In this document: piece after piece, positions 13,733 through 23,105 of the stretch
Layout of the letters: the number at the start of each line of letters is the position of its first letter
Position numbering within the stretch: the first letter of the stretch is position 1
Assembly: GCA_023511535.1 (NCBI GenBank)
Contig: JAIMBK010000022.1
Location: 1 to 43,404 of the forward strand
Origin: Armatimonadota bacterium
GTDB lineage: Bacteria; Bacillota; Desulfotomaculia; Desulfotomaculales; Nap2-2B
DNA: 43,404 bases
Direction: 5' to 3'
Notes under the pieces: model-generated
The model's database searches: none
What the model was told of the DNA's origin: nothing
Seen by the model: only the letters and a program-made list of their open reading frames with translations
Made by a program: the position numbers and the translations under genes

Positions 13733-14842
13733 GTGGGCGAAAGGAAATTGCGGGTGGCCGTTCTTTTCGGGGGACGCTCCGGCGAGCACGAAGTGTCGCT
13801 GCAATCCGCGGCTTCGATCATTTCTGCTTTGGATGAGGGGAAGTACGAGGTAATTCCGGTGGGCATCACGAAAGAGGGCAGCTGGCTGGCCGGGGTGGAG
13901 CCTTTGCAGATGGCCGAACAGGAACGGCAGGGGGTGCCCGTGGCGGGAGTGCCCGTAGCCATCCTGGCGGACCCCGCCCGAAAGGGGCTGGCCCGGCTTG
14001 ACCGGGGGCCGGCGGAGCGCTTCCGGGATGAAATTGACGTGGTTTTTCCCGTGCTGCACGGCACCTACGGCGAAGACGGCACCATCCAGGGGCTCCTGGA
14101 GCTGGCCGGCGTTCCCTATGTGGGCGCGGGGGTTTTGGCTTCGTCCCTGGGGATGGATAAGGTGCTGATGAAAACGGTCTTTGCCCGGGCGGGGCTGCCC
14201 CAGGCCGGGTTTTGGGCCTGTCTGCGGAAGGACTGGGAAAGGGATCCGGAGGCAATCATCGCCGCTATCGAAGAACGTTTTGGCTACCCGTGTTTTGTGA
14301 AGCCGGCCAACCTCGGTTCCAGCGTGGGCATTTCAAAGGCCCACGACCGGGAAGAACTGGCGGCTGCCCTGGCGGTGGCCGCGCGGTACGACCGCAAAAT
14401 GATCATCGAAGAGTTTATCGATGCGCGGGAGGTGGAGGTCAGCGTGCTGGGCAACGACGAGCCGGCCGCCTCCGTTCCGGGCGAGATCATTCCTTTGCGG
14501 GAGTTTTATGATTACGAGGCTAAATACGTGGACGGCAACTCGGAGCTGGTCATCCCGGCAGAATTGCCCCCGGATGTTGTAAGCATTTTACAGGATTACG
14601 CCGTCCGGGCCTTTCGGGCGCTGGATTGCGCCGGCATGGCGCGGGTGGACTTTTTCCTCGCGCGCTCCGGAGGCCGGGTGCTGGTCAACGAAATCAACAC
14701 CATCCCGGGGTTTACGCGCTTTTCCATGTACCCGAAGCTGTGGGAGGTCAGCGGGCTGAGTTACCCGCAGCTGCTCGACCGGTTGATTGAGCTGGCCCTG
14801 GAGCGGCACCGGGAAAAGACGAAAACCACCTACCGGCGCTAA
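13733..14842 (+). CDS. ddl: D-alanine--D-alanine ligase
   Basis: ATP-dependent joining of two D-Ala for peptidoglycan precursors. The 369 residues carry the full ATP-grasp layout: [11 protein letters not shown] at the N-terminus, [15 protein letters not shown], the GMDK segment, [17 protein letters not shown], and [20 protein letters not shown] with the metal ligands. The start is GTG, after a G-rich ribosome site. It stands alone, and the gene order gives no sign of a van-type resistance cluster. The Tyr/Phe residue that sets D-Ala versus D-Lac preference was not resolved. Confidence 0.95.
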   Translation: MGERKLRVAVLFGGRSGEHEVSLQSAASIISALDEGKYEVIPVGITKEGSWLAGVEPLQMAEQERQGVPVAGVPVAILADPARKGLARLDRGPAERFRDEIDVVFPVLHGTYGEDGTIQGLLELAGVPYVGAGVLASSLGMDKVLMKTVFARAGLPQAGFWACLRKDWERDPEAIIAAIEERFGYPCFVKPANLGSSVGISKAHDREELAAALAVAARYDRKMIIEEFIDAREVEVSVLGNDEPAASVPGEIIPLREFYDYEAKYVDGNSELVIPAELPPDVVSILQDYAVRAFRALDCAGMARVDFFLARSGGRVLVNEINTIPGFTRFSMYPKLWEVSGLSYPQLLDRLIELALERHREKTKTTYRR

Positions 14843-15079
14843 ACGTCCGGCTCCGGCCCGCCCCGTTTCCGCGCTTCCGAAGACTCCGCCGCTACTGAGA
14901 AAGCTATTTGGAGCGGTTCCGTCGATCAGGAAATATTATATCCTGGTGGATGCAAGCCCCCTGTCGGCGGGACGGAAGTTTCGGCGCTATGTTGTTCTGC
15001 TTTCCTGCGGACAGCGGAGAACGAGCCTCTTTTAACTTTTGTGCCTGGCACCATTTTAACTTATCGAGACAGAATAACA
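14843..15079. other. Intergenic region between convergent genes
   Basis: No gene is seen. It contains the short palindrome GTGCCTGGCAC at 15041-15051, a motif often met beside REP-type sequences, but no other copy was noticed in this window. Confidence 0.3.
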
Positions 15080-18000
15080 TCAGCCTTCCAAAACCAGGGT
15101 GTATCCCGTCAACTCGTAAATTTCCCTGACCAGGGCCTGCCGGGCCGGATCTTCCGGCGCGGGCGGAGAAGCCAGTTTAACGCGGATTTCTTGCCGGTCT
15201 TTAAAAAAGCCCGGCTCTTTTTTTAACCCCCAGTGCGCCGGCAGCCGGGAGCGGACGATTTTTTTGATTTCGTTCTGGTTGGGTTCAGGATTGATCTGCA
15301 GTTCCCAGCCCGTCCGGCGGGCCAATTCCTCGAGCACCGGGCGGTATTTTTCCCCGGCCTGGGGGCTGAGGAAGGTAACTTCGATGTATTCGCGGCCGCC
15401 GGCCGCTTTTTTGCCGGTGCGGTAGACGGCGGCCCCCGCGCTCTGCAGGCGGCTTTTGATCAAGGCGTAGCTCTGGTTGATTTCCATTTTCCCGCCGCCG
15501 CCGGGAGCGGCAGAAGCGGCGAAAGAGGGGCCGGCACCGGGATCAGGGACGGCGGCCGAGGCAGGGGCGGCACCGGGAGAAGAGGGGGCGGCGGCATCTT
15601 CGGCAGCGCAGGGAACAGCCGAAACGCCCGCACCGGCGGAAGCGGCGGCGGCTCCGGGCGGCTGCGCCAGCACCAGGGTGTAGCCGCTGATTTGGGCAAA
15701 CACTTCCTGGAAGCGGGCGGCCGCCGTGGCGACCTCAGCGGGATTTTGCCCTTCTTTCGGGAGGCAGCGCACCGCGACCTGCCGTTGCTCGCGGTAGATG
15801 GAAGGAGATTTGCAGAGCGTCCAGCCCTCCGGGAGGAGCCGGTCGACCAGTTCGTTCAAGGCGCCGTGGTGGGCTTCCGGGTGCAGTTCCACTTCCCAGC
15901 CGGTGACGGCGGCCAGTTCCGCCAGCTCTTTTTGATATTTTTCGGCTGCCGTTTGGGGAAAATGAAAATATAAAACGATTTTCCCCCGCTCGCGCTCCAC
16001 TCCTTTCCGGTAGAGCCCGCTGCCGGGCGGAAAGGTGGTTTCGACCAGGGCCAGGGCGGCGTTTTGCTCCATTTGATCGACGATCCGCTCAACTGGTTCG
16101 CCCGGAGTTTCGTCCGGAGCCGCGGCCGCCTCACAGGCATCTCCGGGAATTTCCGGCCTGGGTTTGTACAGGGCGCACCCGGGCTTCCCGGGAAGGTGTT
16201 CAAAGTATTCGGGGTGGTTGTTCAGCCGGAAGGCGACCGCCAGGCGGTAAACCGCTTCTTCTGCCGTTTCCTCCGCAGTTTCCCCCGCTGTTTCCCCCGG
16301 GGCGCCCGCCGCGGCTTTTCCCCCCGGCGGCTCCCCGTTCTTTTTACCCGCCAGTTCCCCGGCCAACAAATCGACTATTTCGGCCAGCGGGCGGGGCACC
16401 GGTCCGGCGGCGTTTAACTTTTCCCACAGCGGGCGGGGCGCCAGGGCGGCGTAAACCGGCTTGACCCGGGAAAGCAATTGATGCAGCCGGATTTTTTCCT
16501 CCCGGGAAACCGGCGGGTCCTGGGTAAAGGGCCAGGGGGCGATGATTTCCAGGAGGCTCTCGGCCGGGTGGGCGGTCTCTTCCCGCCCGATTTTCCAGGC
16601 ATCGAAGCCCTGGTCGCCGACGGCGAAGCAAATCCCGGCGCGCGTCGCGCCGCCGGCGTCTTTAAGCAGCACCAGATGGCCGGCCAGGTGGCCCAGCTGC
16701 TGCATCAACTGCTCCCGCCGGAGTTCCCCGGCCACCAGATCGGGGCGGCGGGGACGGTAAAAATAGGGATGCTTCCAGTCGGAGGCAAAGTAGCGGCGAT
16801 CTTCGGCCAGCAGCTGACGCGTCCGTTCCTGCTGTTCGGCGGAGACTGCCGGCCCGTACCAGAGGGCGGCCAGTTCCTCGGCGGTATACAGCTGCTGCGG
16901 CTGGTTGATCTGTCTTTCCTGTTTTAAAAGATAATCCCACAGCGCCGCCAGATCAATCTCCCGGGTTTGCTTTTCCCCGGCGCCCGGGGCGATTACGGCC
17001 GGCGCCGGCGCCGGGTGGCTTTTCCGGCGGAAAGTAAACCGGAGTTCCTCGCCGTTGTCCGGCATGCTTACGGCGTGGCGGGGAGCAAGCTGCCCGGCCA
17101 GAGCCTGACGCGCCTCCTTTTCCCCGTGCACTAAAACCACCCGCCGGGGTTTGAGCTGACTGACCAGCGAACTCAGTTCCCCGGCATCGGCGTGAGCGGA
17201 AAGGCCGTATTTCGCTACCCGGCATTTCAGGCGGGTGGGCACTCCGTTCAGCAGGAACTCTTCCTCCGGGTTTTCGGCGAGGGCCAGGAGCCGGTGACCC
17301 GGGCTTTCTTCGTCCTGATAGCCGCAGAGCAGAATGGCGTTTTTTTCGTCCTCCGCCAGGCGGGCGGCGTAAAACTGGGAAGGGCCGCCGCTCAGCATGC
17401 CAGAACTGGCGACGATGCAGCAGGGAGCGCCGCTCAAAATCTTTTCCCGCTGCGCGGCGTTTTGCACCGGCCGGACGGCGGATTTTTCCCGGTAAAAAGG
17501 GTTTTGGCCGGTTAAAACCAGGCGTTTGACCGGCCCCTTCAGGTATTCCGGAAAGTTCAGGTAGGTCTGGCAGACGCTGCGCACCATTCCGTCCACCCAG
17601 ACGGGAAATTCAGGGATCCGGCCGGCTTGCTGGAAACCCTGCAGGAGCAGGAGCACTTCCTGGGCGCGCCCCAGGGCAAAGGCCGGCACCAGTGCATGGC
17701 CGCCCGCCGCCACTGTTTGCGCCACGGCTTCGGCCAGCCCCTTTTCTTCCTGCTGGCGGTTGGCGTGCAGGCGGTTGCCGTAGGTGGCTTCCAGCACCAG
17801 CAGGTGCGGCCGAAAGCGCGGAACCGTCAGGCTGGGGATGCTGCGCTGGTTGTCCAGGGAAATGTCGCCGGAAACCAGTACGTTTCCCTCGCTGCTTTCC
17901 AGGCCGATCATGGCCGCCCCCAGGATGTGCCCGGCACCAAAGAAATGCGCCCGGACCGGGCCCGCGACGGTGATGCTTTTTCCCAGCGGCACAGGGATCA

Positions 18001-18394
18001 CGCGGGTAAACATCCGGGCGACCAGGTCGGCGTCGTAAAGGGGACATTCCCTTTCCTGCTCCGCCTTTTGCGCCATCAGCTTGAGCGCGTCGGCCAGCAG
18101 GACCCGCATCAGGTGCACGGTGGGGGTGGTGGCGTAAATGGGGGCGGCGGGGAAGGCCTGGTGGACCAGGGGCAGGGCGCCGATGTGGTCCAGGTGGGCG
18201 TGGGTAACCAGGACGGCATCACACCCCCCGGTTTCCGACAGGAAGGCCAGGTCCGGCAGCGCATCCGCACCGATCCCCGCTTCCCTGCCGCCGAGCCGGA
18301 TCCCCGCGTCGATCAGCACGCGCACGTTGTCAATCTCTAAAAAATAGCAGCTGGCTCCTACTTCGTGGCCGCCGCCCAGGCATAAAAACCGCAT
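15080..18394 (-). CDS. MBL/beta-CASP RNase-like protein with duplicated C-terminal domain
   Basis: A protein of 1,104 residues. Residues 1-460 are a metallo-beta-lactamase/beta-CASP hydrolase of the CPSF/RNase J type, with HAHLDH at 65-70, GAGHILGA near 153-160, SGD at 175-177 and SAHAD near 399-403. These bind two zinc ions and cleave RNA in the family. Residues 460-770 are a long helical extension I cannot assign. Residues 775-910 and 970-1104 are two copies of one domain, each ending in GYTLVL, joined by an Ala/Pro/Gly linker. Common family members are 450-640 residues, so this is unusually long. ATG at 18394 has AGGAGAGGAC upstream; an ATG-less extension into the octamer repeats is rejected. 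RNA processing is inferred. Confidence 0.85.
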   Translation of the reverse strand: MRFLCLGGGHEVGASCYFLEIDNVRVLIDAGIRLGGREAGIGADALPDLAFLSETGGCDAVLVTHAHLDHIGALPLVHQAFPAAPIYATTPTVHLMRVLLADALKLMAQKAEQERECPLYDADLVARMFTRVIPVPLGKSITVAGPVRAHFFGAGHILGAAMIGLESSEGNVLVSGDISLDNQRSIPSLTVPRFRPHLLVLEATYGNRLHANRQQEEKGLAEAVAQTVAAGGHALVPAFALGRAQEVLLLLQGFQQAGRIPEFPVWVDGMVRSVCQTYLNFPEYLKGPVKRLVLTGQNPFYREKSAVRPVQNAAQREKILSGAPCCIVASSGMLSGGPSQFYAARLAEDEKNAILLCGYQDEESPGHRLLALAENPEEEFLLNGVPTRLKCRVAKYGLSAHADAGELSSLVSQLKPRRVVLVHGEKEARQALAGQLAPRHAVSMPDNGEELRFTFRRKSHPAPAPAVIAPGAGEKQTREIDLAALWDYLLKQERQINQPQQLYTAEELAALWYGPAVSAEQQERTRQLLAEDRRYFASDWKHPYFYRPRRPDLVAGELRREQLMQQLGHLAGHLVLLKDAGGATRAGICFAVGDQGFDAWKIGREETAHPAESLLEIIAPWPFTQDPPVSREEKIRLHQLLSRVKPVYAALAPRPLWEKLNAAGPVPRPLAEIVDLLAGELAGKKNGEPPGGKAAAGAPGETAGETAEETAEEAVYRLAVAFRLNNHPEYFEHLPGKPGCALYKPRPEIPGDACEAAAAPDETPGEPVERIVDQMEQNAALALVETTFPPGSGLYRKGVERERGKIVLYFHFPQTAAEKYQKELAELAAVTGWEVELHPEAHHGALNELVDRLLPEGWTLCKSPSIYREQRQVAVRCLPKEGQNPAEVATAAARFQEVFAQISGYTLVLAQPPGAAAASAGAGVSAVPCAAEDAAAPSSPGAAPASAAVPDPGAGPSFAASAAPGGGGKMEINQSYALIKSRLQSAGAAVYRTGKKAAGGREYIEVTFLSPQAGEKYRPVLEELARRTGWELQINPEPNQNEIKKIVRSRLPAHWGLKKEPGFFKDRQEIRVKLASPPAPEDPARQALVREIYELTGYTLVLEG

Positions 18395-18472
18395 CTGGCC
18401 GTCCTCTCCTTCTCCCCGGCAAAACCACCTGGAATAATAAGGTATTACTCTCCACAAGGCAGAATAAATAGA

Positions 18473-18596
18473 GGTACAAAGGCACAAAGGCACTGAGGCA
18501 CAAAGGAACAAAGGCACTGAGCACTCAGGCAATAGGCACAAAGGTAAATGGACCAGGAATTTACTTTGTGCCTCTGGGCCTGTAAACTTTGTGCCC
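18473..18596. repeat. Octamer repeats (GGCACAAA) followed by inverted copies
   Basis: Six adjacent 8-base units run from 18473 to 18520 (GGTACAAA, GGCACAAA, GGCACTGA, GGCACAAA, GGAACAAA, GGCACTGA), then degenerate copies follow to 18544. Two inverted copies (CTTTGTGCC) lie at about 18564-18572 and 18587-18595. The block can fold on itself and sits in the leader region of the beta-CASP gene. Confidence 0.7.
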
Positions 18597-18849
18597 GATC
18601 TTTACTTTATAAAAAAATTACGGGTTTAGCAAGCCCGCCCGTCTTATTTCTCTTTCCGGGAGCCGGTCTGTTATTAATACCTGCGTGAATTTTACCCCTG
18701 TTGAAATTTTACACTGCCGTTTCCAGCGCCCCTGCCGTCTGCCGGAAGCATTTTCGTCCGGATTCCCCGCCGTTCTTGCTTTGGTTCCGGCCTGGCCGGT
18801 TATTTCCCGGCTTGCTGCTTTTTTTCCGGAAAAATTTTTTCCAAAGTGC
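18597..18849. other. Intergenic region between divergent genes
   Basis: No gene is seen. It is the space between the octamer repeats and the PadR promoter, with T-rich stretches and no clear frame or ribosome site. Confidence 0.35.
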
Positions 18850-18878
18850 TTGTGCCCGAAAGATCTTTGTGCTATTAT
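18850..18878 (+). promoter_or_regulatory. Promoter of the PadR gene
   Basis: TTGTGC at 18850-18855, a 17-base spacer, and TATTAT at 18873-18878. The reading frame begins about 50 bases later. Confidence 0.5.
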
Positions 18879-18927
18879 TATAGGTAAGCTATATGCACGC
18901 AGTACCTAGTTGTGGGGTGTATTTAGT

Positions 18928-19328
18928 TTGAGGGACGGCGGGGAACATTTCCCGGGTTTTTTGAGCACCTGATTCAGCCGCTTCTTTTGTTTCTGCTCTG
19001 CCAAAAACCGGCGCACGGTTACGAATTAATCCAGCGCCTGAGCAGCCTCGCTTTCCTGGATGCGGAAGTCGACCCGGCCACGGTTTACCGCAACCTGCGG
19101 CGGATGGAGCAGGACGGCCTGGTTTCTTCCCGCTGGGAGGCGGGCGGGTCCGGACCGGCCAGGAGGTTATATACGGTGACTGCCGGGGGCAGGGCAATCC
19201 TCAAAGATTGGATGGCGGCCCTGGCCCACGAAAAAACCAGGTTGGAAAAGTTTATCCAGGAGTATGCCGGTTTGCCGGAAGGCGTCCCGGAGGACGGTCC
19301 GGGCAGAATTGTTGAAAGCAGGGAGTAA
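18928..19328 (+). CDS. PadR-family regulator with a -1 frame change at a slippery site
   Basis: From codon 20 or so (HGYELIQRL, then DPATVYRNLRRMEQDGLV and the wing GPARRLYTVTAGG) this is a typical PadR winged-helix regulator with a C-terminal dimerisation helix. The natural N-terminus FFEHLIQPLLLFLLCQK lies in this frame, but there is no start codon upstream of it before a stop. A TTG start at 18928 lies in the neighbouring frame and joins it if ribosomes slip back one base at T TTT TTG (18957-18963). Either a programmed shift, a one-base indel or a sequencing error explains this. It precedes the binding-protein and TauE genes and probably controls them. Confidence 0.6.
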
Positions 19329-19354
19329 AAAATGTGCGCGGGGAAGTGTGAATA

Positions 19355-20167
19355 ATGTCACAAGAAATCTTGCGGATTGTTCACGCCGGGGCGTTGCGCC
19401 AACCCCTGGCCAGATGCGTGGAAGCGTTTTGGGAGACCCGACCCGGGGTGAAGGTGGAAATGTTTGCGGCGGGCTCCCGGGAATGTGCCCGCCGGGTTAT
19501 GGAGGGGCTGCCTTTTGACGTGCTGGCGCTGGCCGACCCCGCCATTTTTGCCGAGTTTTTGGTGCCGGACCTGGTGAACGATTATTTTGTCCTGGCGACG
19601 GATCAGATTGTGCTGGCCTACGAAAGATTGTCCCGGTACAGGGAAACCATCAACACGCAAAACTGGGTAGACATTTTGTTAAGCGGGGAGGTGACTTACG
19701 CCCGTTCGGATCACAACCTGGACCCCTGCGGCTACCGGACGCTCCTGGTCTGGAAACTGGCGGAAATTTATTATCAGCGGCGGGGCCTTTTTGAGCGGCT
19801 CAGCACCGGGTGCGGGCCGGAGCATATTTATCCCAAATCAATTGATGCCGCCGTCGGCCTGCTGGAAGGCCGGGCCGATTATGCCTTCCTTTATTCTTCG
19901 GTGGCGCGGCAGCTCGGGTTGCGTTACGTTTCCCTGCCTGCCCGGATTAACCTGTCCAACCCTTCCTACGCCCAATATTACAGTGCGGTATATGTGGCCG
20001 TGGAGGGAAAATTTCCCCACAGTCCGACCATCATCAAAGGAGCGCCGATTGAGTTTGCCGTTGGCCTGGCGAAAGGCGCTTCTGTTTATGCGCGGGAGTT
20101 TGTGGAGCTGCTTACCGGCCGCCGGGGGCAGGAGATCCTGGAGAGCTGCGGCCTGATTCCCTGCTGA
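19355..20167 (+). CDS. Tungstate/molybdate-binding-type protein without signal peptide
   Basis: A protein of 270 residues of the WtpA/ModA class II periplasmic-binding fold. The opening strand LRIVHAGALRQPL, FEVDVLALAD-type segment, SDHNLDPCGYRTLLVWKLAEIYY and the C-terminal YAREFVELLTGRRGQEIL match the tungstate/molybdate (WtpA) group that binds oxyanions. It begins directly with the first strand and has no hydrophobic signal sequence or lipobox, which would keep it in the cytoplasm. No ABC permease or ATPase follows; instead a PadR regulator precedes it and a TauE/SafE permease follows. An intracellular oxyanion sensor is possible; a lost signal peptide is the alternative. Confidence 0.8.
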   Translation: MSQEILRIVHAGALRQPLARCVEAFWETRPGVKVEMFAAGSRECARRVMEGLPFDVLALADPAIFAEFLVPDLVNDYFVLATDQIVLAYERLSRYRETINTQNWVDILLSGEVTYARSDHNLDPCGYRTLLVWKLAEIYYQRRGLFERLSTGCGPEHIYPKSIDAAVGLLEGRADYAFLYSSVARQLGLRYVSLPARINLSNPSYAQYYSAVYVAVEGKFPHSPTIIKGAPIEFAVGLAKGASVYAREFVELLTGRRGQEILESCGLIPC

Positions 20168-20187
20168 TGAAAATCAGCGGGATTTTT
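20158..20187 (+). terminator. Terminator overlapping the stop of the binding-protein gene
   Basis: CCCTGCTGAT and ATCAGCGGG pair around GAAA with one bulge, followed by ATTTTTT. It overlaps the last codons and the TGA stop and lies 16 bases before the next gene, so it would reduce transcription into the permease gene. Confidence 0.8.
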
Positions 20188-20202
20188 TAGGAGGGAACTC
20201 AG

Positions 20203-21171
20203 ATGCATTTTCCGGTCTCGGGGGTGGATGTTTTTCCGCTGATCCCGCCGCTGGTGGCTTTTGCCGTATCTTCCGTTACTTCTCCGGCGGGGGTTTCGGG
20301 CGCCTTTTTACTGCTGCCTTTTCAGGTCAGTGTTTTAGGTTTTACCTCCCCGGCGGTTTCCCCGACCAACTTGATTTACAATATCGTTGCCATTCCCGGC
20401 GGCCTGGCCAGGTTTATCCGGGAGGGCAGGATGGCCTGGCCCCTCACCTGGGTGATTATCCTGGGCACTTTGCCCGGCGTATTCGGGGGCGCCTGGTTGC
20501 GCATCCGGTACTTTTTAGATCCCCGGTTGTTTAAATTTTTTGTCGGCCTGGTCTTGCTTTACCTCGGCGTTCGCCTCCTTTACGAAACGACGGGGCGTTA
20601 CCTGAAGAGCAAAGACCAGAGCAAAGCCCTGGAAAAGAAGTTTAAAGAAAGGATTCGGCAGATAAAGGCGGAGGAGCACGCGCGCCTTGCCTCCGGATTG
20701 CCCAAAGAGGCGGTAGTAAAAACAAAGAAGGTTTCCCTGGCGAAAATAGAATATGAATTTTGGGGCGAAACCTTTTCCTTCAGCACCCTGACCATCTTTC
20801 TTTTGGCCCTGGCGGTGGGGCTCGTCGGCGGAATTTACGGCATCGGCGGGGGCGCCATCATTGCTCCTTTCTGCGTTTCCATTTTGGGCCTGCCTGTCTA
20901 CACGGTGGCCGGCGCGGCGCTGGCGGGCACTTTTTTAACCTCCATCGCGGGCGTGGCCTTTTACGCGGCGCTGGCCTTTACCCCCCTGGGGATGCAAAAC
21001 GCCGTTTCGCCGGACTGGGCGCTGGGCGCTCTGTTCGGGATCGGCGGTTTTTTGGGGACATACTGCGGAGCTTACCTGCAAAAATATCTGCAGGAGCGGT
21101 TAATTAGAGGAGTTTTGGGGATAATTGTAACGGGTCTGGCGGTCAATTACGTTGTGCAGTATTTTCTCTAA
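20203..21171 (+). CDS. TauE/SafE family (sulfite exporter-type) permease
   Basis: A membrane protein of 322 residues. Hydrophobic segments occur at the N-terminus (with the family pattern SSVTSPAGVSGAFLLLPFQ), at about 60-115, and after 185 with the second repeat GGIYGIGGGAIIAPF. A charged cytoplasmic loop at about 125-185 separates the halves. The family moves sulfite, sulfonates or other small anions; the substrate here is unknown. The ribosome site AGGAGGG is followed by ATG. A terminator lies just upstream, so it may depend on read-through or its own promoter. Confidence 0.9.
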   Translation: MHFPVSGVDVFPLIPPLVAFAVSSVTSPAGVSGAFLLLPFQVSVLGFTSPAVSPTNLIYNIVAIPGGLARFIREGRMAWPLTWVIILGTLPGVFGGAWLRIRYFLDPRLFKFFVGLVLLYLGVRLLYETTGRYLKSKDQSKALEKKFKERIRQIKAEEHARLASGLPKEAVVKTKKVSLAKIEYEFWGETFSFSTLTIFLLALAVGLVGGIYGIGGGAIIAPFCVSILGLPVYTVAGAALAGTFLTSIAGVAFYAALAFTPLGMQNAVSPDWALGALFGIGGFLGTYCGAYLQKYLQERLIRGVLGIIVTGLAVNYVVQYFL

Positions 21172-21283
21172 CCCCTCCGGAGAGAGGTCCTGAGGAGGAA
21201 AGAAAGGAGGATTTTAGCCCGCCGGAGCGAATGAATCCAGGCAGGAAAAGAAAACCTGTCCTTATTTTGCTGGAGGGATGAAA

Positions 21284-21496
21284 GTGGCCGCAGAAAAACT
21301 GGTGCTGAACATCGCCGGCATGCAATGCGAGCATTGCCGGCGGAGTGTGGAGGGGGCGCTGAAGGCGGTGCCCGGCGTGCGGAAAGTGGCCGTCGACCTC
21401 GCCGGGGGAACCGCCGAAGTGGTTTACGAGCCCGCCGCCGCCAGTCCGGAAGCGCTTAAAAAAGCAGTTGTGGATGCCGGATACACGGTAAAATAA
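21284..21496 (+). CDS. Copper chaperone/heavy-metal-associated domain protein
   Basis: A protein of about 70 residues, a single HMA ferredoxin-like domain. The metal-binding motif is MQCEHC; the remaining family pattern (SVEGALKAVPGVRKVAVDL, then EALKKAVVDAGY) is complete. It would bind Cu(I) or a similar ion through the two Cys. GTG at 21284 is preferred because GGAGGG is six bases upstream; the ATG at 21278 touches that site. No copper ATPase is nearby in the window. Confidence 0.88.
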   Translation: MAAEKLVLNIAGMQCEHCRRSVEGALKAVPGVRKVAVDLAGGTAEVVYEPAAASPEALKKAVVDAGYTVK

Positions 21497-21762
21497 CACG
21501 CATAACATTGGCGCGTTAGATTTATTGCCCGGCGATATATAGGTGCGGTGAACCCGGAGTGTTTTTTAAGCCCGGTTGAGCGATGCGAAAACTCAGCGCA
21601 ATTAGAAATTTAAATTTAAGTGGAAATATTTGCCAAAGGAAATTTGCCAGGGGGGTAGAAATAAAAAATAGTGCCTCATTTACTGTATTGTACACTGCTC
21701 GAGATAGATTAAAGGAAACGGCCAGGCGGGCAAATCCAGGCAGTTCGGAGGATCTATGCCCG

Positions 21763-23079
21763 ATGGAGACAGAGAAGCTTGCCCCCCTTTTCGAACAGAC
21801 CCCCCTGCCGATTTATATTTACCAGGACGACTCCTTTAAATACGTGAACAGGTGCCTGGCAAAAATGGTTGGCTATAGCCAGGAAGAGTTATTGAACATG
21901 TGCGTTTGGGATCTCGTGCATCCGGGGGACAGGGAAATTATGCAGGAGCGGGCGCGCCGGCGGCTGCAGGGAGGGGAAGAGGTAACCGAGTGCGAATTCC
22001 GGGCATTTACCCGCGGCGGAGAATTACGGATTTTACACGGTTACTTTTCCCTGACGCAGTTTGCCGGCCGGCCGGCCGTTTTGGGCCAGCTCCTGGACGT
22101 CACCGAACAAAAGAAGATCATGCAGGCTTTGCGGGCGGCGGAAGCCCGCTACCGGGACCTTTTTGAAAATATCAACGACGTGGTTTACATCCACGATCCG
22201 GCAGGTCAACTCCTCGAGTTGAATCCGGCCATCACCCGCATTGCGGGATACCTCCCCGCAGAGCTGATCGGGAAAAACATTCGGGAAGTTCTGGCCCCCG
22301 GGGTAAAACACCTGTTGCGGCAGTACCTGGACGAGGTGCTTGGGCGGGGTTATAGCCGCGGCCCCATGCGCATCTGGACCAAACAAAACGAAGAGCGCTT
22401 TTTGGAGTATAATTCGGTGCTGTTTAGGGGCGACCGGCCTTTTGTGCGCGGAATTGCCCGCGATATTACCGGACAGGTGCAGGCCAGGCGGGAGCTCCGG
22501 GAATACGTCAGCCGCCTGGAACATATCAACAGGGAGCTTGCCCGGCTGAATGCGGAACTGAACGAAGCCAGAAAAAACCTGGAAAGGCAGGCGCGCCTCG
22601 ATCTCCTTACCGGTGTGGGCAACCGGCTGGCGTTTCAGGAAAAGATCCTGGAGGAAATGAACCGGGCCATTCGCTACGAAACGCCCCTGACGCTGCTGAT
22701 CATCGACATTACCAACTTTAAGCTGATTAATGATACGCTGGGCCACCTGGCGGGCGACGAAGCGCTGACGCGCACCGCCCGGCAGCTGCAGGCCAACTGC
22801 CGGAACTTTGACGCGGTTTTTCGCATCGGCGGCGATGAGTTTGCCGTGATCCTCCCGCAAACCGGCGAAGAAGAGGCGTTCAAGGTTGCGGAGCGGTTCC
22901 GGCGGCGCATTTCGGGCGAGGCCATCACGGGCGCCGGGGTAAAACTGCCTGTCCGGTTGAGCGTAGGTTTTGCCGTTTTAACGCCCGGCAGTCCCCCGCA
23001 GACAATCGACCGGTTAATCAAAGAGGCGGACGACCGCATGTACGAAGAAAAGCGCCGCCAGAAACTGGCCCTGGTCTGA
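21763..23079 (+). CDS. PAS-PAS-GGDEF diguanylate cyclase
   Basis: A protein of 438 residues, probably soluble. The first PAS domain (about 1-110) is followed by a second (about 130-250), a coiled-coil segment (about 260-290), and a GGDEF domain at the C-terminus. The active site is intact (RIGGDEF), and an I-site RNFD lies five residues before it, so it should make c-di-GMP and be product-inhibited. PAS ligands are unknown. The start at ATG 21763 follows GGAGG by 11 bases; 60 further codons are open upstream without a ribosome site. Confidence 0.88.
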   Translation: METEKLAPLFEQTPLPIYIYQDDSFKYVNRCLAKMVGYSQEELLNMCVWDLVHPGDREIMQERARRRLQGGEEVTECEFRAFTRGGELRILHGYFSLTQFAGRPAVLGQLLDVTEQKKIMQALRAAEARYRDLFENINDVVYIHDPAGQLLELNPAITRIAGYLPAELIGKNIREVLAPGVKHLLRQYLDEVLGRGYSRGPMRIWTKQNEERFLEYNSVLFRGDRPFVRGIARDITGQVQARRELREYVSRLEHINRELARLNAELNEARKNLERQARLDLLTGVGNRLAFQEKILEEMNRAIRYETPLTLLIIDITNFKLINDTLGHLAGDEALTRTARQLQANCRNFDAVFRIGGDEFAVILPQTGEEEAFKVAERFRRRISGEAITGAGVKLPVRLSVGFAVLTPGSPPQTIDRLIKEADDRMYEEKRRQKLALV

Positions 23080-23105
23080 AGGCCGCGGCCCGGACAAGAA
23101 CCCGC

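Noticed and set aside
15233-15973. Plus-strand frame of 246 codons rich in Gly and Arg
   Set aside because: It is antisense to the repeated C-terminal domains of the beta-CASP protein; composition is that of a shadow frame.
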